NCBI GenBank assembly: GCA_964393845.1
Contig: CAYMUX010000017.1
Coordinates: 1 to 37,304 of the forward strand
From: UBA6902 sp964393845
GTDB lineage: Bacteria; Nitrospirota; Thermodesulfovibrionia; UBA6902
Direction: 5' to 3'
Length of the DNA: 37,304 nt
Below, in pieces: positions 1-7,651 of this stretch (position 1 is its first letter; each line of letters opens with the position of its first letter). The position numbers and the translations under genes are program-made. A model generated the notes under the pieces. It was given only the letters and a program-made list of their open reading frames with translations. It was not told the DNA's origin and searched no databases.

Positions 1-138
1 CTCCGTCTTTGTATTTTATATGACGTTGGTGTCCATTATTTCCATCTTACATCACTTTAGAAAACTCTGGGAAACGTAGACACTAATTGCTATTACAATG
101 AAACCGCTCTTTCACACTTACACGCTTGCAAGCTTTTT

Positions 139-189
139 TCATTCCCTCAGAAACCCGATCTTCTTCTTACTCGGCTCCGATGGGGCCAT
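139..189 (-). pseudogene. Displaced 3' end of the ORF6N gene
   Basis: Read on the minus strand from 189, this stretch translates as MAPSEPSKKKIGFLRE followed by TGA (139-141). A Pro/Lys-rich tail ending in KIGF is what I know of the C-terminus of ORF6N/KilA-N-type proteins, where it directly follows a FDAIRQL-type segment. That segment sits at 473-490 in the intact part of the ORF6N gene, on the other side of the GIY-YIG unit. Joining base 471 to base 190 gives CAG-TTA-ATG-GCC (Q-L-M-A) in frame. The fragment is therefore the severed end of the gene at 422-940. It is not expected to be translated on its own. Confidence 0.85.
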
Positions 190-450
190 TCACCCCGTTA
201 GAGATAAGAACTGCTTCAATCTATTTTTCAGATAACGTTTCCCCATCCCTGATTTTAAATATTTTTCTCTTGCTGTAGCATCCTGCTGATTCAAGCATGC
301 CTCATAATAAATTAGTCTAAACGGCCCTCTGTGTTTTGTTGAGACGACCTTGCCCGAATTATGTTCATTTAAGCGGTTCTGTAAGTCCTCGGTATAACCA
401 GTATAGAATCGCTTATCTCTTTCACTCTGAATTACGTAAGTGTAGAACAT
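190..450 (-). CDS. Small GIY-YIG nuclease-domain protein
   Basis: An 86-residue protein that is almost entirely a GIY-YIG domain of the UvrC/homing-nuclease superfamily. The two halves of the signature are FYTYV (residues 2-6) and YTGYT (about 16-20), followed by an Arg-containing helix (NRLNEHN) and the family-typical AREKYLKS segment with the likely metal-binding Glu. No second DNA-binding domain is present, as usual for the stand-alone YhbQ-like branch. The ATG at 450 is preceded only by a weak AGAG, which lies inside the right inverted repeat; the TGA at 190-192 overlaps the left inverted repeat. The first 29 bases overlap the 3' end of the ORF6N frame in another frame, so translational coupling to that gene is possible. 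Family assignment is firm; a role in moving the unit is inferred. Confidence 0.85.
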   Translation of the reverse strand: MFYTYVIQSERDKRFYTGYTEDLQNRLNEHNSGKVVSTKHRGPFRLIYYEACLNQQDATAREKYLKSGMGKRYLKNRLKQFLSLTG

Positions 451-470
451 AGTTCATCTCTAACGGGGTA
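191..470 (-). mobile_element. Putative 280-bp GIY-YIG mobile unit with 14-bp terminal inverted repeats
   Basis: The GIY-YIG gene is bracketed by a perfect 14-bp inverted repeat: accccgttagagat at 192-205 and its complement at 456-469. The similarity continues inward through gaact after a 2-nt offset. The unit interrupts the ORF6N gene. Removing bases 191-470 (or 190-469) rejoins codon 156 of that gene to its missing 17 C-terminal codons with the frame intact, giving 173 residues. No transposase, attachment core or obvious target duplication is visible. The exact edges are uncertain by one base, because either cut keeps the frame (Leu TTA or Phe TTT). The unit is smaller than typical insertion sequences. 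Mobility is inferred from the clean disruption, not observed. Confidence 0.7.
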
Positions 471-940
471 AACTGCCGGATTGCGTCAAAAATCAACTTG
501 ATTTCTCCATCATGCCTCTCGATTTTGTTTTCAAGTTCTGACAGCTTACCGGCAAGTTCTTTATGTGTCGACAATATCTCTTTCAGTTTTACGAATACCC
601 GCATAATGGCGATGTTCATATGAATGGCTCTTTTACTCCTCAACACACTGGAGAGCATAGCCACACCCTGTTCAGTAAACGCATATTGACGATAGCGGCG
701 ACCACCTCGCCCTCTTGTTTTTGATATTCCAATTTGGAATCTCAAAGAATCAGCTTCTTCCTTCATTAATTGAAACATAAAGTCTTGTGGAAAGCGGTCG
801 CTATTTCGTTTGACGGATTTATTTAAATTAGACGTTTCTACCCCATAAAGATCTGCCAGATCACTATCAAGCATAACCTTTTGCCCCCGAGTTACATAAA
901 TCTTTTTCTCAATAATCTCCTGCGGAATTATTTCGTTCAT
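422..940 (-). CDS. ORF6N domain protein with replaced C-terminus (interrupted)
   Basis: A 172-residue protein whose first ~90 residues form an ORF6N domain: the segment from about residue 10 to 50 contains VMLDSDLADLYGVETSNLNKSVKRN, here cited only by position, followed by RFPQDFMFQL and the basic RGGRRYRQYAFTEQGVAML stretch. A coiled-coil-like segment follows (about 115-150). ORF6N is a DNA-binding-associated domain of phage and mobile-gene proteins, often a presumed regulator or anti-repressor. After residue 156 the family-like sequence stops. The last 16 residues (FTPLEMNYVLHLRNSE) come from the inverted repeat and from the start of the GIY-YIG gene read in another frame. The protein may still fold because only the tail is swapped. 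The ATG at 940 is preceded by a purine-rich gggggc/aggta region. Confidence 0.8.
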   Translation of the reverse strand: MNEIIPQEIIEKKIYVTRGQKVMLDSDLADLYGVETSNLNKSVKRNSDRFPQDFMFQLMKEEADSLRFQIGISKTRGRGGRRYRQYAFTEQGVAMLSSVLRSKRAIHMNIAIMRVFVKLKEILSTHKELAGKLSELENKIERHDGEIKLIFDAIRQFTPLEMNYVLHLRNSE

Positions 941-1051
941 GCATGCCCCCTTTACCTGAAGTTATTTTTATATCTACAGCGCAAGTCCCCGTACGACCAA
1001 TTCATTATAACATACATAGGAGAAGCGTGAAAGTGTGAAATTAGGCACTGG

Positions 1052-1077
1052 ATTCCCGCTCAACGGACTGCGGGAAT
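1052..1077. repeat. Short intergenic palindrome
   Basis: The arms attcccgc (1052-1059) and gcgggaat (1070-1077) form an 8-bp stem with a 10-nt loop, in the gap between the pilus operon (ending at 1178) and the ORF6N gene. GGATTCCCGC...GCGGGAATGAC palindromes are common as dispersed extragenic repeats in many bacterial genomes. There is no U-run, so a terminator role is not supported. The rest of the 941-1177 gap shows nothing I can name. Confidence 0.5.
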
Positions 1078-1177
1078 GACACTTTGATGCGGAGAGGGAA
1101 CGACAAGGGGTCGCGCCTTGACTTTTGGAGGTCAATAATCAGAAATAAAATCCTCTATTTCTCCCAGAAGTAAACGG

Positions 1178-2170
1178 TCAACTGATCTGAAGATAAATAT
1201 AAAGCATCCCGGTGACCAGAATAACCGCAAGAGAGCCAATAAATACAGGAGTCAATCCGGGCCATCTTTGTGCCTTCATGTCGGTGTGGTTCAGGCTTTT
1301 TACTGCATGATCAATATGCCTGGGAAGGACAAGACTGCTATCTTCCAGGTAAGCAGCCATTAGGGCCCTTGATATCAGCATATTGATAAGCCTGGGAATG
1401 CCATTCGTGAGTTTATATGCGGCCTTGCCTGTTTTTTTGTGGATCTGCATTTTCTTCCTGCCGGTTTTTATAAGCGCGGGAATGTCCTTCATAAGTTTAT
1501 ACGCGGTCTTCCCTGTTTTTTTGTGGTTCCGCAATTTTTTTCTGCGGGCCAGTATCAGCCTGTAATTAATATAAGCAAGTGTTTCGTCCGGGTTGAAACG
1601 TTTGAGATATACGCGGCTTGATATCCTCTGATTAAGCTGCCTCAAATTATTGGTTAGGAGCCTGGTTTGAAGTTCAGGCTGACCTGAAAGAATTATTTGA
1701 AGGAGCTTGTCCTTGTCGGTCTCAAGGTTGGAAAGCAGTCTTAACTCCTCGAGGGTCTCGTCAGGAAGGTTTTGCGCTTCATCAACAATGATGATAACTC
1801 TTTTACCCTCTGAAGATTTTATTGCCATGAAATCCCTTAACGCCTTAATGAGCTCATGTTTGTTCCTGTTCTCAATATTGATATCAAAGTCTTCTGCCAC
1901 CGCGCTTAAAAACTCTTCAGGCGACAGCCGGGGGGTAAGGATGATTGCTATCTCCGCCCTGGATTTCCAGTTTTCTAGAAATACATTGAGCATGGTAGTC
2001 TTGCCGGTCCCGGGGTCACCGATGATAAGGAGAAATCCCTCCTTCTGATCTATTGAGTAGTCCATCAGGAGATGGCCTTCATTATGGCTTGAAGAAGGAT
2101 AAAAAAAGGCAGGGTCCGGGGTCAATTTAAAAGGGTCCTCTTTAAGTCCGAAGAAACGCAGGTAATCCAT
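1178..2170 (-). CDS. ExeA/MshM-like AAA ATPase of the pilus/secretion operon
   Basis: A 330-residue AAA ATPase of the ExeA/GspA/MshM family. The N-terminus (YLRFFGLKEDPFKLTPDP) is the family hallmark. Walker A is GDPGTGKTT at 51-59, Walker B is VIIIVDEAQ at about 125-133, and QRISSR (181-186) precedes the arginine-finger region. The GIPRLIN motif is at 257-263. A single hydrophobic segment at about 306-327 likely anchors the protein in the inner membrane; there is no peptidoglycan-binding domain after it, unlike full ExeA. Residues 210-237 and 238-265 are a tandem duplication within the lid region, so the protein is 28 residues longer there than expected. It is the last gene of the operon, 2 bp after the GspF-like gene. 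In related systems such ATPases help place the secretin through the cell wall. Confidence 0.88.
   Translation of the reverse strand: MDYLRFFGLKEDPFKLTPDPAFFYPSSSHNEGHLLMDYSIDQKEGFLLIIGDPGTGKTTMLNVFLENWKSRAEIAIILTPRLSPEEFLSAVAEDFDINIENRNKHELIKALRDFMAIKSSEGKRVIIIVDEAQNLPDETLEELRLLSNLETDKDKLLQIILSGQPELQTRLLTNNLRQLNQRISSRVYLKRFNPDETLAYINYRLILARRKKLRNHKKTGKTAYKLMKDIPALIKTGRKKMQIHKKTGKAAYKLTNGIPRLINMLISRALMAAYLEDSSLVLPRHIDHAVKSLNHTDMKAQRWPGLTPVFIGSLAVILVTGMLYIYLQIS
1376..1543 (-). repeat. 84-bp tandem duplication inside the ExeA-like gene
   Basis: Two adjacent 84-bp units (1460-1543 and 1376-1459) encode residues 210-237 and 238-265. Both units carry RKK near the start, HKKTGK, AYKL and a IPxLI motif at the same spacing. 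By eye most bases match, including the stretch encoding HKKTGK. The second unit leads into the canonical GIPRLIN motif. The frame is kept because the unit is a multiple of three. Divergence between the copies shows the duplication is not brand new. Confidence 0.85.
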
Positions 2171-2172
2171 GG

Positions 2173-3390
2173 CTACGCTCCTATTTTCGAGACAAGATCA
2201 TATATGGGGGCCAGTAATCCTAAAATGATTACTACAAACATGCCGCCGATTACAATGATGATGATCGGCTCGATCATTTTTCCCATCTTCTCCGAGATAT
2301 CGTCAAGCTTTTTCAGGAAGTGCTCGGACAGGTAATTGAGCTGTTCGGTAAGATTGCCAGTGGATTCCCCGATGGATATCATCCTGACTACCAGGTTGGG
2401 AAACAGAGAGGGATGTTTTTTTATTGAATCGCTGATATTACTGCCGAGCAGGATATCTTCTTTCACCTCTGCAATCGCCTTCCTGAATACCGCATTGTTA
2501 ATCACGTTCATAATAATATCAAGGGACTTGTCAATTGTAACTCCGGCCGCGAAAAGTATCCTTAATTGCTCGGAGAATAAGGCCAGCAGTTTATTGGATA
2601 CTACTAAATTGAGGATCGGAAGTCTTAATTTAGCGGCATCGAGATAATATTTTGTCGACTCTCTTTTTGATAGCAGTTTCAGGATGACATAGATCATGAC
2701 CGGCACAAGGATAAAGACATACCATCGGGCGGTGGCAAAATTGCTTGCTATTATCAGGGCCCGTGTCAACGGGGGCAGAGTGATCGCCATTGTGTTGAAA
2801 AGGTCACTCATCTTGGGCAGCACATAAATAAGCCAGAACATAAGCGCCCCCATAGTGCCGACAAGGGCGAAGGCCGGATACATCAGCGCCCGCACTATCG
2901 CGCTTTTCAGGTCCTCCATTCTCTGCAGGTGCAAGGCAACATCCGACAGGCTTTCACTAAGGCGGCCCGTTTCTTCGCCGACGGCAATTAAATTTATGAA
3001 TATCTCAGGGAATACATCCTTATGGAAAGATAAGGCTTCGGAAAACCCCGAGCCCAGCTCAATTGATCTTCTGACGCTCAAAAGTTTTTCCCTGAAATGC
3101 CTGTTTTCCGTAGATTCCGCTATATCGCTGATCGACTGAATCAGCGGCAGGCCGGCCCTTTGCATGACGGAAAGGTTTTTTGAAAATTCAATTACATCCC
3201 TGGATTTAATGCTCCAGGCGCTGGTTTTTTTCAGGTATAAACCGGTAAGCCTGTCGGATTTTCGTATTTTTACTATATGAAGGCCGGAGTCGGAAATATT
3301 ATCGAAGGCGAGGTCTATGTCACTGTGTTCTATTAATCCTTTGACCATATCTCCCTGCTGGTTTATTGCCTGATAGCTAAAATAAGGCAT
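2173..3390 (-). CDS. GspF/MshG-type inner-membrane platform protein
   Basis: A 405-residue member of the T2SS F / PilC / MshG family, the inner-membrane platform that couples the cytoplasmic ATPase to pseudopilus or pilus assembly. It starts with the usual MPYFSYQAINQQGDMVKG segment, followed by two repeated cytoplasmic GspF domains. The first runs at about 65-190 and contains the family motif SEALSFHKDVFPEIFINLIAVGEETGRLSE (given here by its key residues F-P-E, V-G-E-E-T-G); the second is at about 270-390 with HPSLFPNLVVRMISIGESTG. Membrane segments are at about 168-192, 217-237 and 368-395. Length is normal for the family. Its start codon overlaps the stop of the upstream ATPase gene by one base, so the two are probably translationally coupled. 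Confidence 0.93.
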   Translation of the reverse strand: MPYFSYQAINQQGDMVKGLIEHSDIDLAFDNISDSGLHIVKIRKSDRLTGLYLKKTSAWSIKSRDVIEFSKNLSVMQRAGLPLIQSISDIAESTENRHFREKLLSVRRSIELGSGFSEALSFHKDVFPEIFINLIAVGEETGRLSESLSDVALHLQRMEDLKSAIVRALMYPAFALVGTMGALMFWLIYVLPKMSDLFNTMAITLPPLTRALIIASNFATARWYVFILVPVMIYVILKLLSKRESTKYYLDAAKLRLPILNLVVSNKLLALFSEQLRILFAAGVTIDKSLDIIMNVINNAVFRKAIAEVKEDILLGSNISDSIKKHPSLFPNLVVRMISIGESTGNLTEQLNYLSEHFLKKLDDISEKMGKMIEPIIIIVIGGMFVVIILGLLAPIYDLVSKIGA

Positions 3391-5054
3391 TAGTCAATCA
3401 GCCTCACAATTTCCTCTATACTTGTGATCTCCTGCCTTATCTTTTCTATGCCGGATGCCTTTAAAGAGACCATGCCGTTTTTAATGGCTTCCTCTTTGAG
3501 TCTGGTCAGCGATGCCCCTTCAGATATCAATTCTCTGATTTCGTCATTAACGACCATTATCTCCCCGACGACCGTCCTTCCGAGATAGCCGGTATTGCTG
3601 CACATCTTGCAGCCTTTGGCCCTGTAAACGGTTTCGAGTTTGAGGTCATGTCCGTGCGATTTTTCGTTTCCGTTTAAACTTAATTGAATGAGCTCCTTTT
3701 CAGATACCGTATATTTTTCCTTACAGCTATTGCAGAGTTTTCGTACGAGCCTCTGCGCAATTACCGCGAGCAGTGAAGAAGAAAGCATGAACCTGTCAAT
3801 GTTAAAATCCAGCAGCCTCGGGACAGAGGTAACGGCATCGTTTGAATGTATGGTAGACAATACGAGATGACCGGAAATAGACGCCCTTATCGCTATCTTT
3901 GCCGTTTCTTCATCCCTTATCTCTCCGAGCAGCATAACATCCGGGTCCTGTCTCATGAAATTCCTCCCTGCGAGGGCGAAATCATAACCCGCCTTCAAAT
4001 TGACAGACGTTTGCTTGACAAAGCTGAGCTTATACTCTACCGGGTCTTCAACAGTCAAAACATTCCTTTCAATGAGGTTGATCTCCCTTAAGGCCGCATA
4101 CAGGGTTGTTGTCTTGCCGCTGCCGGTAGGGCCGGAGACCAGGATGATCCCGTACGGCTTCTGAAAAAGCGCTTGTAAACGGACCGTATTATCATGGTTG
4201 AAACCGAGACTGTCCAGCCTGAGCAGTTGTCCGGTGCCGGCAAGGACCCTTATGACAATATTTTCTCCGTAAATGGTGGGGACTGTTGATACGCGCATTT
4301 CATATTTGGTGTTGAAAAAGGGCAGGGAAAATGACCCGTCCTGCGGTAATCTCTTTTCTGAAATATCCAGCGTCGACATTACCTTGATCCGGGACACAAT
4401 ACCGTTATGCGCGCTTTTATTGATACAGAAGCCGTGCTGGAGAACGCCGTCTACACGGTAGAATATATTAATAATATCAGAGGTCGGATTTATGTGGATG
4501 TCGGTGGCCTTTCTCCGGATGCCTTCCAATATTAAATTTTGGGTCAGGTCCGCGATTGTTGTCGCAGGCAGCTCGTGAGAAGTTTTTATTTCGATTATGG
4601 CCGCAGCTATCAACTGCTGTATAGGGTTTTCAAGAAAATAGTAGGCCCTCTCAAGGGTCTCCCGGAACCCTACGTTGTCGATCATAAATACCTTTGGTTT
4701 TCGCCCTGTTAATCTTGATACGGTATCCAGCGCATGTATGTTGGAAGGGTTTGTGACCCCTATTTCTATGTAATTATCATCGATAAGGCGAAGAGGGATA
4801 AAGTCAATTTTTTCAGCGATATCTTTTGGGATGAGTCGAATGGCCTCTTCAGACACCGTATATTCCGATATATCGATGAAAGGGAGCCCAGCCTGTACTG
4901 CAAGGGTTTCGGCCATTTCTCTGGAGGACACAAAACCGAGTTTAATAAGTGTTTCGCCAAGGAGCGTGTCCGTTATCTTCTGGTATGCAAGCGCCACCTG
5001 TAACCTGTCTTCGGTTATCAGCCCTCTTTCTTTTAATACTTCTCCTAATTTCAT
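3390..5054 (-). CDS. MshE/GspE-type pilus assembly ATPase
   Basis: A 554-residue secretion/pilus extension ATPase. Residues 1-140 form an MshEN-type domain with two 24-residue repeats (2-25 and 31-54) of the form xLGxxL...G...L...L..Q, known in MshE as a cyclic-di-GMP binding fold. The first position, Arg in the published motif, is Lys2 and Leu31 here. The ATPase core has an Asp box near 336-341 (EDPVEY), Walker A GPTGSGKTT (308-316), Walker B VMLLGEIRDEE (373-383) and a His box with HSND (403-406). Cys441, Cys444, Cys482 and Cys485 make the tetracysteine zinc site of the GspE/PilB family. It probably powers polymerisation at the cytoplasmic face with the GspF-like protein next door. A 66-bp gap separates it from the secretin gene. 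Confidence 0.93.
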   Translation of the reverse strand: MKLGEVLKERGLITEDRLQVALAYQKITDTLLGETLIKLGFVSSREMAETLAVQAGLPFIDISEYTVSEEAIRLIPKDIAEKIDFIPLRLIDDNYIEIGVTNPSNIHALDTVSRLTGRKPKVFMIDNVGFRETLERAYYFLENPIQQLIAAAIIEIKTSHELPATTIADLTQNLILEGIRRKATDIHINPTSDIINIFYRVDGVLQHGFCINKSAHNGIVSRIKVMSTLDISEKRLPQDGSFSLPFFNTKYEMRVSTVPTIYGENIVIRVLAGTGQLLRLDSLGFNHDNTVRLQALFQKPYGIILVSGPTGSGKTTTLYAALREINLIERNVLTVEDPVEYKLSFVKQTSVNLKAGYDFALAGRNFMRQDPDVMLLGEIRDEETAKIAIRASISGHLVLSTIHSNDAVTSVPRLLDFNIDRFMLSSSLLAVIAQRLVRKLCNSCKEKYTVSEKELIQLSLNGNEKSHGHDLKLETVYRAKGCKMCSNTGYLGRTVVGEIMVVNDEIRELISEGASLTRLKEEAIKNGMVSLKASGIEKIRQEITSIEEIVRLID

Positions 5055-5120
5055 ATGTCTTTGTTATATCTCCTCTGGAAGAACACTTTTGAGAGTCTGT
5101 TAATAAACTCCGTTTGCAGG

Positions 5121-6656
5121 TTAATTTATTATCCTCGGGATCAGCATTATCACAAGCTCCGTGTTTTCATAGGTCTTTTCATAGCTTCTAAAAGCCGCCC
5201 CTATAAAAGGTAGATCCCCGAGCAACGGCACCTGGGATTTTTTGAGTATTTCCTTTTTATCGATGAGTCCTCCTATGACGACTATCTGCCCGTCCAGTAC
5301 CTTGACCGTGGTGCTCATTTCTCTTAAATCCACGGTAGGAAGCTTTATCTCCACTGAATTGCCTCCGGTCCCGATCGTCTTGGAGTCGAGGCTTACGAGG
5401 TTTGTGACAATAGGTGTTATGGACAGGGTTATCTCGTTGTCACTGTTAATATAAGGGACCAGGCCGAACATGACGCCGGAAAGTATGCTGTTTGTATCGA
5501 CCGTAAAAGTGGTCACCGGCGCGGAACCATCGGAGGTCGTTGTTGTGGTCTCGACTCTTGAGATAAAAGTTGTATTTCTGCCTACGCTCAAAATAGAGGT
5601 CTGGGCGTTCATGATATTTACTCTCGGATTAGATAAGGTCTTTACATTACCCTGCTCTTGCAGGGCCTTTAATAGGAGTGAAAAATTGTCTTTGTGGAAG
5701 AGGTTTATTTCAAAGCTCGAACTACCCGTTGTAAATATATTTGTGAAATTTTTGGCGCTGATGCTGGTAGTCCCGTCGGCCAGCATTTCGCCGATAGTTG
5801 TCCAGTCTATTCCATACTTCAAGCCCTCCGACAACTGGACCTCAACGATCCGGGCCTCAACCAGCACCTGCCTGTTCAGCACCATTTTTATGTTGGAAAT
5901 GTAGTCGCTGACCCTTTTCAGCTCTTTTTTGGTCGCGGTGACCATGATTGTGCCTGCCATTCTATTAATAATAAAATTGGCCTTGGGCGCCTGCCCCGTC
6001 CCGCTGCCTGCAGCAAGAAGTGTGGTCATGGTCTTCTCCATGGAGTCCCAGAATTTAAATGACGTCTCGTCAGATGAAGATTTCAAAGCAACATTACCAC
6101 TTACCGAAGTTGACCCGGAACTGCCTGAGGCCGTGCCGCTGAGGATATCCCCGCCGACGTCTATCTTATAGTCCTGGATTATATTAGGCCTGCCGAGCTC
6201 AAATATTTCCGTCTCCACAGCATTTACCAGCAGGATGTTGTCTTTGACCGAATAAAAATAATCCACGGAATCAAATATGATATTAAGCGCATTATCCACT
6301 GAAATGTCTTTAACGGTCATAGTGACCGGGAGTTCAGGATCGATGTCTCTTCCCATGACGAGGTTGAGATTTGCCGTTTCCGCAATTGTGTAGAGCACTT
6401 CCCTCAGCGGAGTTTTCCTCGCCGCGATTGAAACGGTTTTAGTCTGAAGGGGTGAGAGGCCTTCTTTGACAGGGACAAACTCAGGGATTTCGGGTCCGGG
6501 TATCCCGGACGTCAATGTGTCCTGCGCCCCGGTATCGAGAGGGGCCTCTTTTTTAATGTCAGCGGTTTCAGGCTTATCTTTTAATATCTCCGGGACCTGC
6601 ATTGAAGCGCAAGACATTAAAGAAATTATCGCGGCAATGAGAAAGAAAGTTTTCAT
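5121..6656 (-). CDS. MshL/PilQ-like secretin (outer-membrane lipoprotein)
   Basis: A 511-residue secretin that would form the outer-membrane gate. The N-terminus is a lipoprotein signal with lipobox LMSC (Cys16), so it probably reaches the outer membrane without a separate pilotin. A secretin/TonB short N-terminal-like domain spans about 73-146 (PLREVLYTIAETANLNLV, then VDNALNIIF), an N1-like domain lies around 225-275, and the C-terminal secretin beta-domain runs from about 300 to 511 with the end motif VPLLGDLPFIGAAF and a final TELVIMLIPRII. A Ser/Gly/Thr-rich stretch (about 168-192) looks like a flexible linker, as in MshL proteins. The gene starts 4 bp after the stop of the preceding small protein, within the same operon. 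Confidence 0.92.
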   Translation of the reverse strand: MKTFFLIAAIISLMSCASMQVPEILKDKPETADIKKEAPLDTGAQDTLTSGIPGPEIPEFVPVKEGLSPLQTKTVSIAARKTPLREVLYTIAETANLNLVMGRDIDPELPVTMTVKDISVDNALNIIFDSVDYFYSVKDNILLVNAVETEIFELGRPNIIQDYKIDVGGDILSGTASGSSGSTSVSGNVALKSSSDETSFKFWDSMEKTMTTLLAAGSGTGQAPKANFIINRMAGTIMVTATKKELKRVSDYISNIKMVLNRQVLVEARIVEVQLSEGLKYGIDWTTIGEMLADGTTSISAKNFTNIFTTGSSSFEINLFHKDNFSLLLKALQEQGNVKTLSNPRVNIMNAQTSILSVGRNTTFISRVETTTTTSDGSAPVTTFTVDTNSILSGVMFGLVPYINSDNEITLSITPIVTNLVSLDSKTIGTGGNSVEIKLPTVDLREMSTTVKVLDGQIVVIGGLIDKKEILKKSQVPLLGDLPFIGAAFRSYEKTYENTELVIMLIPRIIN

Positions 6657-6660
6657 TTAT

Positions 6661-7101
6661 TTATTCCAGGTACATCCATTTTAAGGTTTTGTCTTTTAAT
6701 AAGACCCTGTCGTTTTCTATCTTTACAATTGTCATATCGGCAATTTTGTCTCCTTCTTTAACCGGGACCCCCTCAATAATAGCCTTCCTGCTTTCACCGC
6801 TGATTATTATGAGCGACAAGCTCTTTTCTTTATAATCCTTATGCGGGGCTATATTGACTTCGGGTAATGACGTCTCGGCGGCAGGGGAATAGTTGAAATC
6901 CAGGAGGCTTTTAATGTCCTGGTTTGCATTAATTCTTTGCTTTTCCTTTATCGCAGGTCCTGTGGACGCAAATGCCGATATCCTGAGTTCAGCCTCTGAA
7001 AGTCCGCTGTTAAATGGCATAGGTATATAATTAGCGGCGACGGCAAGTATTATTGCCAGCGCGAAAGGGAAGAAAATCAGTATCTTTGTTTTATTATCCA
7101 T
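6661..7101 (-). CDS. MshK/GspB-like bitopic periplasmic protein
   Basis: A 146-residue protein with one N-terminal membrane segment (about 6-26) and a periplasmic remainder. The last ~45 residues (IIEGVPVKEGDKIADMTIVKIENDRVLLKD) match the pattern of the small GspC/GspB/MshK/PilP-type domain: two short strands of xGxxVxxGDxIxxxxVxxIxxxxVxL type that contact the secretin N-terminal domains in related systems. The middle part is low-information linker. Position directly before the secretin gene and after a PilO-like gene supports the assignment. Sequence similarity in this family is weak, so the exact name is uncertain, but a secretin-docking role fits. Confidence 0.72.
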   Translation of the reverse strand: MDNKTKILIFFPFALAIILAVAANYIPMPFNSGLSEAELRISAFASTGPAIKEKQRINANQDIKSLLDFNYSPAAETSLPEVNIAPHKDYKEKSLSLIIISGESRKAIIEGVPVKEGDKIADMTIVKIENDRVLLKDKTLKWMYLE

Positions 7102-7117
7102 AAAATATATCTTACCT

Positions 7118-7651
7118 CTACGTCTGTGTATCCATAGCGGGCATAAGAAGAGCGCCTTCTATTTTAAGGACTATGCCCCCTGTCTGTCCTTTTGAAACGG
7201 AAATGTGCCTGATCTCAAAGTCAGGTATCCTGAAGGATTCAACATATGCCACGTAATCCAGCACCATTTTGTAGTTTTTCATCCCGGCCTCGAGCTCAAG
7301 CGGGAGTTCATTTTTGTTTCCTTTTTCTTCAAACCGGGACACGGTTATCAATGCATTTGGGAGATTTGCCTTTATCTCATCAAGCGCGCGGAACATCAGC
7401 CCTTCCGGATTTGCGCGGGTCATATCTACATCAAGGTCCTCCCGGATATATTTAATCAGCGCCTCCGTCTTATTGATCTCTTTCTTGACTAAGCTTTTTT
7501 TCAGGCCGGTATCTTGTATGATACCGAGTGTATCATGCAGGTCCTTATTATATCCGTGGCTTATTATCAGCGAGCAAACCGAAAGCGCCAATATGACGCC
7601 GCTTACAAGGTAGAAGGGAAGGCTTTTTTTGATGTAGTTGAAGTAATTCAT
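7118..7651 (-). CDS. PilO/GspM-like inner-membrane assembly protein
   Basis: A 177-residue protein with a single N-terminal membrane helix (about 12-30), then an alpha-helical, probably coiled-coil stretch (about 40-75) and a C-terminal ferredoxin-like alpha/beta region ending in a strand-rich segment (about 130-172). This architecture is that of PilO, GspM and MshJ. These proteins partner a PilN/GspL-type protein, and the gene upstream encodes exactly that, overlapping by 4 bp (ATGA). No catalytic motif is expected or visible. The name rests on architecture and position more than on a diagnostic motif. Confidence 0.7.
   Translation of the reverse strand: MNYFNYIKKSLPFYLVSGVILALSVCSLIISHGYNKDLHDTLGIIQDTGLKKSLVKKEINKTEALIKYIREDLDVDMTRANPEGLMFRALDEIKANLPNALITVSRFEEKGNKNELPLELEAGMKNYKMVLDYVAYVESFRIPDFEIRHISVSKGQTGGIVLKIEGALLMPAMDTQT

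Noticed and set aside
131..142. Terminator gcttgcaagc followed by tttttt at the window start
   Set aside because: The T-run is on the plus strand, where no gene ends; the stem is only 5 bp.
1383..1621. Plus-strand frames antisense to the ExeA-like gene
   Set aside because: They are mirror images of the duplicated Lys-rich segment and have no coding features of their own.
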